64,000 nucleotides of DNA from Paenibacillus hexagrammi (GTDB lineage Bacteria > Bacillota > Bacilli > Paenibacillales > NBRC-103111), in assembly GCF_021513275.1 (NCBI RefSeq), contig NZ_CP090978.1, positions 496,001 to 560,000 of the forward strand, given 5' to 3'. Shown here piece by piece: positions 36,260-44,480 of the stretch (the stretch's first letter is position 1; each line of letters starts with the position of its first letter). The position numbers and the translations under genes were made by a program. Under the pieces are notes generated by a model that was given only the letters and a program-made list of their open reading frames with translations, had not been told where the DNA came from and searched no databases.

Positions 36260-36688
36260 ATGAACCATGTATCGATCATCCTGAGCAATCAAATAGAGGA
36301 GCTTAAGCGTCTAGAAGCTTTCATGGGGAAGCTATCTTCAGATTGGGAGATCGATGACCGCGCCTCCTATCAAATGCAGCTGGCTCTTGACGAATTAGTG
36401 ACGAACACGATTTTGTACGGATTTGCTGAGCTGGGATCAGCGGATAGCTTGATACAGATTGACGTTGTCCGTATGGATGAAGGCTGGGAGCTTCGAATCA
36501 CCGATTCCGGCATTCCGTTTAACCCACTGCTACGCGATGCCCCTGATCTGGAGCTTGGTATCGAGCAGCGAGGCATTGGCGGGTTGGGTATTCATTTTGT
36601 CCGGCAAGTGATGGATCAGATTGTATACGAACGTGTTGAATCTAGAAATGTACTGACGATGAAGAAACTGCGGCAGCTGCCGAATTAA
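36260..36688 (+). CDS. RsbW-like anti-sigma/partner-switch serine kinase
   Basis: A 142-residue GHKL ATPase of the RsbW/SpoIIAB type. The N-box is ALDELVTNTILYGF, G1 is ITDSGIPFNP, and the glycine lid is EQRGIGGLGIHFV. In partner-switching systems such a kinase binds either a sigma factor (or other target) or an unphosphorylated STAS protein, which it phosphorylates. The STAS gene is 12 bases downstream and a PP2C phosphatase follows. No sigma factor gene is seen here, so the target is unknown. Confidence 0.88.
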   Translation: MNHVSIILSNQIEELKRLEAFMGKLSSDWEIDDRASYQMQLALDELVTNTILYGFAELGSADSLIQIDVVRMDEGWELRITDSGIPFNPLLRDAPDLELGIEQRGIGGLGIHFVRQVMDQIVYERVESRNVLTMKKLRQLPN

Positions 36689-36700
36689 GGTGGAATACAA

Positions 36701-37036
36701 ATGGAAATATCTGAGCAGCTTCATGGGGATGCTGTGCTATTAATGATTAACGGACGTTTGGATGCGAATTATGCATCTGATCTGGAATCTTATTTTATGC
36801 AATTGGTGGAAAAGGGACATCGGCGCTTTGTGTTTGATCTCCACGGACTTCATTACGTAAGCAGTGCAGGACTGCGGAGCCTGTTGGTTGCCGCAAAGAT
36901 GATCAAGGTCATACAAGGTAAACTGGCCTTGGCCAGGATGACGGAAGGCGTCAAGGATGTATTCGATATGTCGGGCTTTAGTGCGATTTTCTCGGTATAT
37001 GAGAGTGAAGCGGATGCGCTGTATGCCGTACAGTAG
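36701..37036 (+). CDS. STAS-domain anti-sigma-factor antagonist (RsbV/SpoIIAA-like)
   Basis: A 111-residue STAS protein. The phosphorylatable serine lies in the conserved loop YVSSAGLRSLL. Flanking pattern VLLMINGRLDANYAS and FVFDLHGLHYV is typical. It should cycle between the unphosphorylated form, which binds the RsbW-like kinase, and the phosphorylated form reset by the downstream PP2C phosphatase. Confidence 0.9.
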   Translation: MEISEQLHGDAVLLMINGRLDANYASDLESYFMQLVEKGHRRFVFDLHGLHYVSSAGLRSLLVAAKMIKVIQGKLALARMTEGVKDVFDMSGFSAIFSVYESEADALYAVQ

Positions 37037-37072
37037 GCGCTTCCTAGCAAGGGTTGGGAGGTGGCATACAGG

Positions 37073-38626
37073 ATGGATTGGTTACCTGTAGCGCTGCTGT
37101 TGATAGCGGCTTGTGTGAGTGGTTTGTGGCTGAGAAGTGAGCGGCTTCGGAGAAGCGCTGACAAAGAGCTTAACAGAACGCTGCAGCTCTTTGAGGTCAG
37201 CTTGGAAATGAACTCCACCCTGCGTAAACAGGACTTGCTGGGCAAGATCATGGAGACGACCTCGCGGCTTATGGAGGCGGAAGCCTCCTCTGTTATTCTC
37301 GTTGACCGGGAGCGCGGCGAATTATACTTCGATCTGGCTTTGGGTGAGAAGGGCGAGGAAGTGCGGGAGATTCGTTTGAAAATCGGGGAAGGCATCGCAG
37401 GCTGGGTTGCCCAGACCGGCCAATCGGTCAAGATTGACGATGCGGCTTCCGATGAGCGTTGGTCTTCGAAGGTAGCTAAGCGGGTGGACTATCCTACGCG
37501 CAATATGCTATGCGTCCCGCTGGTCAGCAAAGGAGACATTATCGGTGTGCTTCAGGTGCTCAATAAACGAAGCGGGCTGCATTTTACCGACCGGGATTTG
37601 CTGCTCTTGGAGTCGATTGCTGCGCCGATCGCCATCTCGCTGGAGAACGCCATGCTGTATGATGCGCTCGAAAAGTCGATGATTGCTCTCAAGACAACGA
37701 CGGCAGCCAAAGAGAAGATGGAGAGCGAGCTCCGCATCGCCAGAGATATCCAGATGAGCTTTCTCCCCCGGGGAAGTCTTGTAGTTAGTGCTGCGGCTGC
37801 GGCCGGAGATTCCTTAGGGATTGCCTCGGTAGAAGTACCGGGCAGTGAATTTGAAGAAGCTTTTGGGGAAGGTACGAAAGAAGCATCGAAAGAAGCATCA
37901 AATGAAGCTTCTAGAGGTGCTTCAGGCAGCGCCGCTCATTTAGGGAGCTCCGTTGAAATAGGCGCAGTTATTCGTCCGGCCAAAGAAGTTGGCGGAGATT
38001 TCTTCGATTATTTTGAATTGGGTCAGGATCGGCTGTTTTTTGCATTAGGTGATGTGTCCGATAAAGGAATTCCGGCCGCCCTGTTCATGAGCGTGATTAT
38101 GACGCTGATAAAGGGGAAAATGACGTTAAGTATGACGCCGGCGCAGCTGCTTACGGAAGTAAATAGGGAATTGTACAAAGATGACTCCAGTATGTTCGCG
38201 ACGATCTGCTGCGGGGTGCTTCATACCGGAACAGGAAAGTTCGTTTATAGCGATGGCGGCCATTGTACACCGTATATGGTTCGAGGCAGCGGCGAGGTAG
38301 AATCTCTCAGGGGCAAGAAAGGACTTCCGCTCGCCGTGCTTGAAGAGATGATCTACAGTGACAATGAGGCTTGGTTAGAGCCCGGTGATCGACTTGTGCT
38401 GTATACCGACGGTATCTCGGAAGCGGAGGACCCAGACCAACATCAATATGGCATGGAGCGCTTACGGAACGTACTGGTGGATACGGTTCGTTCCGTGGAC
38501 TCAGAGACGCCTACTGAGCCGGATTTGCTAAAACGTATTTTGGATGATGTGGACCTCTTTACAAGCGGAGCACAGCAATCGGATGATATCGCCGTCCTGC
38601 ATGTTCATAGGAAATTGCCGATCTAA
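37073..38626 (+). CDS. GAF-domain PP2C (RsbU/SpoIIE) phosphatase, membrane-anchored
   Basis: A 517-residue protein. The ATG at 37073 is favoured by GGGAGGTGG at a better distance than for a GTG at 37061. One N-terminal helix (WLPVALLLIAACVSGLWL), a coiled stretch, a GAF domain (about residues 45-200, EASSVILVDRERGELYF and MLCVPLVSKGDIIGVLQVLN) and a SpoIIE-type PP2C domain are visible. Metal-binding motifs are KEVGGDFFDYF, ALGDVSDKGIPAALFM, YTDGISEAEDP and QSDDIAVLHV. An acidic/alanine insert of about 60 residues (KEASKEASNEASRGAS) lies between ARDIQMSFLPR and the catalytic core. It likely dephosphorylates the STAS protein when GAF senses a ligand. Confidence 0.87.
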   Translation: MDWLPVALLLIAACVSGLWLRSERLRRSADKELNRTLQLFEVSLEMNSTLRKQDLLGKIMETTSRLMEAEASSVILVDRERGELYFDLALGEKGEEVREIRLKIGEGIAGWVAQTGQSVKIDDAASDERWSSKVAKRVDYPTRNMLCVPLVSKGDIIGVLQVLNKRSGLHFTDRDLLLLESIAAPIAISLENAMLYDALEKSMIALKTTTAAKEKMESELRIARDIQMSFLPRGSLVVSAAAAAGDSLGIASVEVPGSEFEEAFGEGTKEASKEASNEASRGASGSAAHLGSSVEIGAVIRPAKEVGGDFFDYFELGQDRLFFALGDVSDKGIPAALFMSVIMTLIKGKMTLSMTPAQLLTEVNRELYKDDSSMFATICCGVLHTGTGKFVYSDGGHCTPYMVRGSGEVESLRGKKGLPLAVLEEMIYSDNEAWLEPGDRLVLYTDGISEAEDPDQHQYGMERLRNVLVDTVRSVDSETPTEPDLLKRILDDVDLFTSGAQQSDDIAVLHVHRKLPI

Positions 38627-38827
38627 TAGTTTCAAAGATTTTGAGCACAAATAAGCGGTTCAAACCAACGCAATTATGATATATTTACTTATAGACGGAA
38701 GATTCGCACAGTTGGGAAATGGAGTGTGAATGTTCTGAGTTGAGAGCGGTACAGTTAGGAAGAGCGCCATCTGGAATCCTTCAGTAGCACAACACGGAGG
38801 TCTTGATGGAGAGCCTCAGGGAGGGTT

Positions 38828-39919
38828 ATGATGCCGATTCATCATGCGAAAACAAGCAGGCAGCAGGAGTCAATTATGCGATCCGCGAATGCCGCGCCGG
38901 TGAATTCGAGCTTAGCCAAAAGCTCGAGCAATGAAACAGAAGTATCGAGTATGCAAAGGACTATGGGCAACCGTGCGGTAGGTCAGCTTATGAACTCGCA
39001 GTCGGCGATCCAGACGAAGCTCACGGTAGGTCCTGTTGGCGATGCCTATGAGCAGGAGGCTGACCGCGTCGGTAAGCAAGTTGCGGATCAGATTTCAGCG
39101 GGTGAAGCTGCCGTAGGTGCTCCGTCTTCCGTCCAGCGGATGGAAGCAGAAGGAGCGGAGTCCGAAGAAGAAGCGCTGCAGATGAAGCCGGAGGTTGGAG
39201 CGATTCAGCGGATGGGAGCAGAAGGAGCGGAGTCCGAGGAAGAAGAGCTGCAGATGAAGCCGGAGGTTGGAGCGATTCAGCGGATGGGAGCAGAAGGAGC
39301 GGAGTCCGAGGAAGAAGAGCTGCAGATGAAGCCGGAGGCTGGAGCGATTCAGCGGATGGAAGCAGAAGGAGCGGAGTCCGAAGAAGAAGCGCTGCAGATG
39401 AAGCCGGAGGTTGGAGCGATTCAGCGGATGGAAGCAGAGGGAGCGGAGTCCGAAGAAGAAGCGCTGCAGATGAAGCCGGAGGCTGGAGCGATTCAGCGGA
39501 TGGAAGCAGAAGGAGCGGAGTCCGAAGAAGAAGCGCTGCAGATGAAGCCGGAGGCTGGAGGAATTCAGCGGATGGGCGGTGAGGAAGAGGAGCCGCTGCA
39601 GATGAAGTCATCGGGCGAAGGCTTTGATGCCGCGCCGGATATTGAATCGGATATTAAGTCGATGCAAGGAAGCGGCAGCAAGATGGACGGTCAGATCCAG
39701 GCGAAGATGGAGTCGGCGTTCGGGGCTGACTTTAGCGGCGTGAACATTCACACGGGTGGCAAGGCTAGCCAATTGACGGAATCACTTGGAGCCGAAGCTT
39801 TTGCCACGGGCAGCGATATATTCTTTCGAGCAGGCAATTACAATCCGGACAGCCGCGAGGGGCAAGAGCTGCTCGGGCATGAACTGACACACGTGATTCA
39901 GCAGCGGGGCGGCAGCTAG
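38828..39919 (+). CDS. eCIS core DUF4157 protein with six 24-residue repeats
   Basis: A 363-residue protein. The N-terminus has the eCIS leader SMQRTMGNRAVGQLM and VGDAYEQEADRVGKQVADQI. Residues 104-247 are six near-identical 24-residue repeats around EEALQMKPEVGAIQRM. The C-terminal DUF4157 core (VQAKMESAF-like region, FSGVNIHTGGKASQLTESLG, then SREGQELLGHELTHVIQQ) keeps a HExxH zinc-protease-like motif. DUF4157 is the most frequent domain of eCIS-associated cargo and may help loading or processing. The LQMK/IQRM pattern is usually seen once or twice in such proteins; here it is expanded. It follows the phosphatase gene by 201 bases, so it may have its own promoter. Confidence 0.85.
   Translation: MMPIHHAKTSRQQESIMRSANAAPVNSSLAKSSSNETEVSSMQRTMGNRAVGQLMNSQSAIQTKLTVGPVGDAYEQEADRVGKQVADQISAGEAAVGAPSSVQRMEAEGAESEEEALQMKPEVGAIQRMGAEGAESEEEELQMKPEVGAIQRMGAEGAESEEEELQMKPEAGAIQRMEAEGAESEEEALQMKPEVGAIQRMEAEGAESEEEALQMKPEAGAIQRMEAEGAESEEEALQMKPEAGGIQRMGGEEEEPLQMKSSGEGFDAAPDIESDIKSMQGSGSKMDGQIQAKMESAFGADFSGVNIHTGGKASQLTESLGAEAFATGSDIFFRAGNYNPDSREGQELLGHELTHVIQQRGGS
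39137..39568 (+). repeat. six tandem 72-bp repeats inside the DUF4157 gene
   Basis: Exactly 432 bp, starting CGGATGGAAGCAGAAGGAGC and repeating every 72 bases with a few substitutions (for example GAAGAAGCG versus GAAGAGCTG). Units stay in frame and encode the LQMKP ... IQRM repeat. Such near-identical repeats can expand or contract by slippage or recombination. Confidence 0.92.
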
Positions 39920-39951
39920 AAACGCAGCGCATCTCAGCGCGGGTGATATAC

Positions 39952-39994
39952 AAAGGCAGTGGGAGATCTGGAGATACGCCCGCTGCCTTTCTTT
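39952..39994 (+). terminator. terminator after DUF4157 gene
   Basis: Stem AAAGGCAGTGGG / CCCGCTGCCTTT with one G-T pair, then CTTT. Confidence 0.7.
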
Positions 39995-40130
39995 AGTTCC
40001 TTTAGCTCGGCATCAGCTGCTCGATAACCGAGCCCCTTCACTAAGGACTTTACACTTTTGAGGGAGTGGGATGAGAAACTAGTTGGATGGCGAAGTCGTT
40101 GTATGAACATCTAGAATGGAGCGCGACCCA

Positions 40131-41798
40131 ATGGCACAATTTCAACGGATTCATCGGAAAGAATCAGCAGCAGGCAAGGGGCTCGCAGGCCCCTCACAGC
40201 TTGCATCAACCAGCACACATTCAGCCGGCTCGAGCCACTCGCACGCACAGATGTTGATTCAAATGCAGCGAACCTTGGGGAACCGGGCTGTACAGGCCTA
40301 TGCTGCGCAATTTATGGCGCTTCCTCGCTCCGCTCAAGCCCAAGTGCAGAGGAATCCCACCCCGCCGCCGGCACAGGAGGAGGATTCCGATACCGTTGAG
40401 GGACTATCGATCGCTTCAGATACCGTTAGCGAGAGCTTTGGCAAGCCTGCAGACGACTTGAAGGATGCTTATGATAAAAGCGGCGAAGAGAGCGTGGGAC
40501 ACAAGGCGGCCTCGATAGGCGCTGTTGGCAATACAGCAGACATGGCAGGCGGAATTCTCCAAATCATCAGCTCGATCAAAGAAACGTTATCGGTGTCGGA
40601 AGACACGGACCGAACGGTACATAATAAGAATTGGAATTATGCGGCACAAGGAGCGAGTATCGTCGATGGCGCAGGGAAGACTGTTAGCGGCGGAACGGGT
40701 CTGGTTGATAAAGCCGCCAAATCGAGCGGCAGTCTGGACGGAGTTGGGAAATCATCCGTGGCGAGCGACTACACAGGCTCCGTCGGCGATGCGATTTCGG
40801 GCGTGAAGAGCGCGGTATTGGCTGTAAAAGGCATTTATGATATGTACAGCAAATTTTCGGAAGACGGAGGCCTTAGCAAGGCGGACACGGCTAAAGGCAT
40901 TATTGAAATTATCGGCAATGCGATCGAGTCGGCGCAGTCTGCGCTGAAAGCGGCGAAGAGTATCATGGAAATTATGGAAACGTCCACGGCAGCGCTGACT
41001 ACGGTGATCCCGGGCGTGAGCATAGCGGTCAGCGGAGTGAAGATTGCGCTCAAGACCGTAGATGCCATAAAGGCCGGGCTGAACCGCTCGGCGATGACAG
41101 TTCTCAAGCGCAGCTTCAAGGAAAAGCACGCAAGCAAAGGCTTTATCAAAGCGAAGCGGTGGTTCGGAGGAAATGCAGGCGTAGACCAGACCAAGCTGGC
41201 GGCCCACAAACGGGATTTGGAGCTGCGTAAGAGTCAAGGAGATTCGGCAGCGGAAACCGAGCTTCAAGAGATCACCCAGTACGAGCTGGCTCGAGAAATG
41301 AAAGCCATCAATGTCAAACGCACGGATCGGGCCAGTCTGCAGATTGGAATTGAGCTGACCAAGATCGCTGGAGATGTTGCTACGCTTACGGGCGTAGGCG
41401 CTCAAGTGGGAACACCGCTGAAGATTGTTGCTGCGGGTGTAGGAGCGGCGATGCCGGCGGTTCGGACACTGAAGCAGATGGGAAGAGACCGGGCGGCTAA
41501 GCCGGGTGCCTGGGGGCTTACGAAAGCTGTATTTAATGCGGAGAAGTCAACCGAGAAGAAGAATGAGAAGCGTGGGGCGGATGCGCAGCAGCTGATGGAT
41601 ATGATCAGAGCTTTACCTCAATTGGATGCTTCCAAACCGGAGGTCGTGAAGCAGTATCAGCAAGCGCATCAATTTGTAAATGCTGCGGGAGTAAGTTTAT
41701 TCGAGCTTGAGAAAGTGAAGAATGATCCTGATAAACTGAAAAAAGCCTGGTTGAGGCTATGGCGAAAAGGGAATAGGAGGCGGGCATATGCTGCCTGA
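40131..41798 (+). CDS. candidate eCIS cargo protein with shared leader motif
   Basis: About 555 residues. The ATG at 40131 is preferred (GGAG nine bases upstream) over one at 40116. The N-terminal part has LIQMQRTLGNRAVQAY, the same leader motif as the DUF4157 protein, but no DUF4157 domain follows. The body is Gly/Ala/Ser-rich with amphipathic helices and hydrophobic segments (IVDGAGKTVSGGTGLVDKA, AALTTVIPGVSIAVSGVKIALK, VGAQVGTPLKIVAAGVGAAM), reminiscent of membrane-active or scaffold toxins. The C-terminus is basic and helical (KLKKAWLRLWRKGNRRR). No enzymatic motif is recognised. The next gene overlaps by 11 bases and may encode its chaperone. Confidence 0.6.
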   Translation: MAQFQRIHRKESAAGKGLAGPSQLASTSTHSAGSSHSHAQMLIQMQRTLGNRAVQAYAAQFMALPRSAQAQVQRNPTPPPAQEEDSDTVEGLSIASDTVSESFGKPADDLKDAYDKSGEESVGHKAASIGAVGNTADMAGGILQIISSIKETLSVSEDTDRTVHNKNWNYAAQGASIVDGAGKTVSGGTGLVDKAAKSSGSLDGVGKSSVASDYTGSVGDAISGVKSAVLAVKGIYDMYSKFSEDGGLSKADTAKGIIEIIGNAIESAQSALKAAKSIMEIMETSTAALTTVIPGVSIAVSGVKIALKTVDAIKAGLNRSAMTVLKRSFKEKHASKGFIKAKRWFGGNAGVDQTKLAAHKRDLELRKSQGDSAAETELQEITQYELAREMKAINVKRTDRASLQIGIELTKIAGDVATLTGVGAQVGTPLKIVAAGVGAAMPAVRTLKQMGRDRAAKPGAWGLTKAVFNAEKSTEKKNEKRGADAQQLMDMIRALPQLDASKPEVVKQYQQAHQFVNAAGVSLFELEKVKNDPDKLKKAWLRLWRKGNRRRAYAA

Positions 41799-42306
41799 AA
41801 CAGCTCATGCGCGACATTTGGCGCAGCTCGGCGTTTTGAAAGATATACTGGAGGAGGCGGGACTAGCCACCAATCTGCTTGAAAAATCGGAAGCCATCCC
41901 CATCCATGTGCTGATGGCCGGATTCCAGGAGGATAAGAAAGGCAGAGACCGTTTCCTGCATCTAAGCTTCTTGCCCTTGGATGAAGAGGACATCCAGGCG
42001 ATTCAGCTGCTGCAAGTTTACAGCACACTGCCGTTTCATTTGAAAGAGGGGCACAGGGAAGCCGTAAGCTCGGTTATGCTGGAAGTAAATACGAGACTGC
42101 CCATCGGACATTTTGGCGTCAATGAGCAAAACGAGCTGCATTATAGGTACGTCTACAGTATCTCCGCAGCCAATGGGCTGGTAGCCGACGAGATTCTGGA
42201 AATTTTGAGTATGTTCATTTATATGTGCGACATGTTTGCAGATCCTGTAGAGCTTGCTGCGTCGGGAGAAGCAAGCGCGGATCAGGTGATCCAATCGCTT
42301 CGGTAG
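41788..42306 (+). CDS. YbjN/secretion-chaperone-like protein
   Basis: A 172-residue acidic protein from an ATG with AGGAGG upstream, overlapping the cargo gene stop by 11 bases. The pattern (HVLMAGFQEDKKGRDRFLHLSFLPL, YSTLPFHLKEGHREAVSSVMLEVNTRLPIGHFGVNEQNELHYRY-type order) resembles the YbjN domain, which has the fold of type III secretion chaperones. Translational coupling to the putative cargo suggests it escorts or loads that protein (inference). No immunity-type membrane segment is present. The family call is tentative. Confidence 0.55.
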   Translation: MLPETAHARHLAQLGVLKDILEEAGLATNLLEKSEAIPIHVLMAGFQEDKKGRDRFLHLSFLPLDEEDIQAIQLLQVYSTLPFHLKEGHREAVSSVMLEVNTRLPIGHFGVNEQNELHYRYVYSISAANGLVADEILEILSMFIYMCDMFADPVELAASGEASADQVIQSLR

Positions 42307-42332
42307 TCCTGCAAGCATCTAGATTGAATACA

Positions 42333-42376
42333 AAGGACCATTCTACCCAGGAAGAAGTGGGAGAGAATGGTCCTTT
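42333..42376. terminator. terminator ending the eCIS cargo arm
   Basis: Long stem AAGGACCATTCTACCCA / TGGGAGAGAATGGTCCTT with small mismatches and a T run; able to act on both strands between convergent genes. Confidence 0.8.
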
Positions 42377-42450
42377 TGTACAGCTTCAGGCTAAGTTCCA
42401 CGCTGAGGAAGTTGTCCTTAAGAGTGAAGCTGCTAGTTCTGTTTGCGACG

Positions 42451-43410
42451 TTACGCGAGAGCTTCCGATTCCCGGGAGCCGTACCGCTTCCCGAGCAAAT
42501 AACCGAACAAGGAGGCGAGAGACTGCTGGAACAGCATGCCGAGCACGACGGGGATAGCTACAGGCGCTGGAAAATAAGTAACGGCAAGAACGGCTCCTGC
42601 GCTAATATTCCGCATACCGCCGTTGAAGGTTAAGGCCACTGTGGTATCACGGTCCCAACGCAAGAGTACGGCAAGCAGCCATCCGAGCATATAACCGAAG
42701 AACGCAAGCAGAAGTACAATGGCGGCCATGCCGATTACTTTGCTGTTTAGATTTCGCAAGTAAGGCGAAACGACGGCTCCATTGATGGCCACCACAACGC
42801 CCATTGTTATTTTGGAGAAGGGCCCGAGTCGAGGTCCCCACTGCTCTTTAATCGTACCCTTCGTCCATTGATTAAGCAGCATACCTGCAAGTGAAGGCAG
42901 CACAATCATGAGGAATAAGCCTTGCATCATGCCCCATGTATCCATTTCGACCTTTGCCCCGATGAACGCTGATAGCGTGAAGGGTACGACAAACGGAGAC
43001 AACACCGTATCAACAAGGATAATGGAAAGAGTAAGGACCGTGTTTCCGCGGTAGATGGCTACCCAGACGAAGCTGGTAATGCCGGTCGGGATTGCCGCAG
43101 CAAGCAGAAGTCCCGTAATCGTGAAGGAGTCACCCACATATACGACATGTCCGACGCCAAGCGCCAGCAGAGGCATCAGCACGTGCAGGATGATGAGTGT
43201 CATCACCAGCGGCAGCGGCTGAGTGATCACCTTTACAAACTCCTTGAAACTGGAGCCGATGCTGCCCGAGAATGTCATGAAAGCAAATAACCATGGAGAC
43301 AGAAACGTATAAGCTGATAAATGGCTGCCTAGCAGGACGCCGATAAAGACACTGACAGGTGTGATTAAGGGCAGTATTTTTTCGAGCTTTTTGTTGAGCT
43401 GCGCTAGCAT
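42451..43410 (-). CDS. bile acid:sodium symporter (BASS) family transporter
   Basis: A 319-residue membrane protein with about ten helices. Typical segments are FAFMTFSGSIGSSFKEFVKV, AAAIPTGITSFVWVAIYRGNTVL, and the sodium-site-like TVALTFNGGMRNISAGAVLA. BASS proteins import organic anions or vitamins such as pantothenate or keto acids with sodium; the substrate here is unknown. It appears monocistronic and convergent to the cargo arm. Confidence 0.82.
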   Translation of the reverse strand: MLAQLNKKLEKILPLITPVSVFIGVLLGSHLSAYTFLSPWLFAFMTFSGSIGSSFKEFVKVITQPLPLVMTLIILHVLMPLLALGVGHVVYVGDSFTITGLLLAAAIPTGITSFVWVAIYRGNTVLTLSIILVDTVLSPFVVPFTLSAFIGAKVEMDTWGMMQGLFLMIVLPSLAGMLLNQWTKGTIKEQWGPRLGPFSKITMGVVVAINGAVVSPYLRNLNSKVIGMAAIVLLLAFFGYMLGWLLAVLLRWDRDTTVALTFNGGMRNISAGAVLAVTYFPAPVAIPVVLGMLFQQSLASLFGYLLGKRYGSRESEALA

Positions 43411-43634
43411 AAAACAGGACTTCCTTCCTAAAGTAACATTTGCTTCCTTGTGACTGCTTTGCTATCTTTAACAGTAGCAGTTTTGGCATATAGATTACCA
43501 GATAGATGAAATCAAAGCATAAGTCGTCATAATTTTTTTCGACAATGCTGTTTCGACACTCTTTTTGTTCAACATTTAGTATGATCAACACCAAGTAGCT
43601 TCATCAATATTATGATTAAAGGTGGAAGAGCAAG

Positions 43635-43886
43635 ATGATGGATAGAAATCAGTCTCAATATGTTCATTCAAGAATTCAAATTATTTCTCAAAAACATGAG
43701 CGATTAATGAATCAACTGAACTTGAACATGGAAAGGATTGAGATTTCCAAACAGCAGCTATGCTTGAATAGAGAAAAGATGAATTTGCTAAGAGAGAAGA
43801 TGCAGCATATCCGAGACATGCAGTCTTTCATCTCTAATTTGAATCTGGATGAAATCTATCAATACAACTGGATGACAAATTCGTGA
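43635..43886 (+). CDS. small coiled-coil protein of unknown function
   Basis: An 83-residue protein with AGGTGGAAGAGCAAG upstream of the ATG. Most of it is one long helix with heptad-like Leu/Ile/Met spacing (LMNQLNLNMERIEISKQQLCLN, REKMNLLREKMQHIRDMQSF), probably a coiled coil. No family is recognised. It is convergent with the B12-binding gene pair, the stops being nearly adjacent. Confidence 0.6.
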   Translation: MMDRNQSQYVHSRIQIISQKHERLMNQLNLNMERIEISKQQLCLNREKMNLLREKMQHIRDMQSFISNLNLDEIYQYNWMTNS

Positions 43887-43891
43887 AAATT

Positions 43892-44473
43892 TTATTTTCC
43901 CAGCGATTCCATAGCTTGATGTAAATGATCTATGATAAGATTGACATATAGATCCTTGCCGGCTTCCAATAGGCTGGGACGCAGAATCATCACAAGCTCT
44001 TTAACAGTGTCCAGAGCATGAAGCGCTTCTTTGATGGCCATTCTATTGTCCATTTGTGCCGATGCTTGACGCTGCGAAAGCGTGTTTACGAGGCCGAGCT
44101 CAGGTCTGTGAACGGCGGGCTTTTCGATACGTGAGATTTGTTCTCTCAGCTCATGAACCGCATACTCGATATTTTGCAAATGCGGTTGTTTCTCAACGAG
44201 TAAGAGATGGGCAGTTTTCTCGTCCTCCCACCGTTGGTAGACCTCAAACAAGGAGCAACGCTCCTGCAATGTCATGAAGTTAAGCTCAATCTGCATATTA
44301 GAGTAAGAAGGCTGCAGGAATTGTGCAGCCTTCTCCTTGCTTCCTATGTCTACTAATTCTAGCAAGCTGCTCGTCTGCGCGAATCGCTCCGTTGCGGCAT
44401 GCGACTGCTCGATAATTCGGAATGAACGTTCAATTTTCATATATGGGACCGGAAGATAGTAAGCATCATTCAT
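43892..44473 (-). CDS. helical protein of unknown function next to a B12-binding sensor
   Basis: A 193-residue protein. The ATG at 44473 is chosen because GGGGGTGACC lies upstream and a longer frame would run deep into the preceding gene. It is largely helical (YMKIERSFRIIEQSHAATERF, DTVKELVMILRPSLLEAGKD) without membrane segments. It starts seven bases after the B12-binding gene ends, so the two are co-transcribed. It could be a partner or adaptor of that sensor; no family is recognised. Confidence 0.6.
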   Translation of the reverse strand: MNDAYYLPVPYMKIERSFRIIEQSHAATERFAQTSSLLELVDIGSKEKAAQFLQPSYSNMQIELNFMTLQERCSLFEVYQRWEDEKTAHLLLVEKQPHLQNIEYAVHELREQISRIEKPAVHRPELGLVNTLSQRQASAQMDNRMAIKEALHALDTVKELVMILRPSLLEAGKDLYVNLIIDHLHQAMESLGK

Positions 44474-44480
44474 ATACAGG

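Noticed and set aside
39137..39568. Regularly spaced repeats as a possible CRISPR array
   Set aside because: The repeats are 72 bp, contiguous, without unique spacers, and encode protein in frame.
39021..39611. A 196-codon minus-strand frame with repeated proline/serine/leucine units
   Set aside because: It is only the antisense of the 72-bp repeats in the DUF4157 gene.
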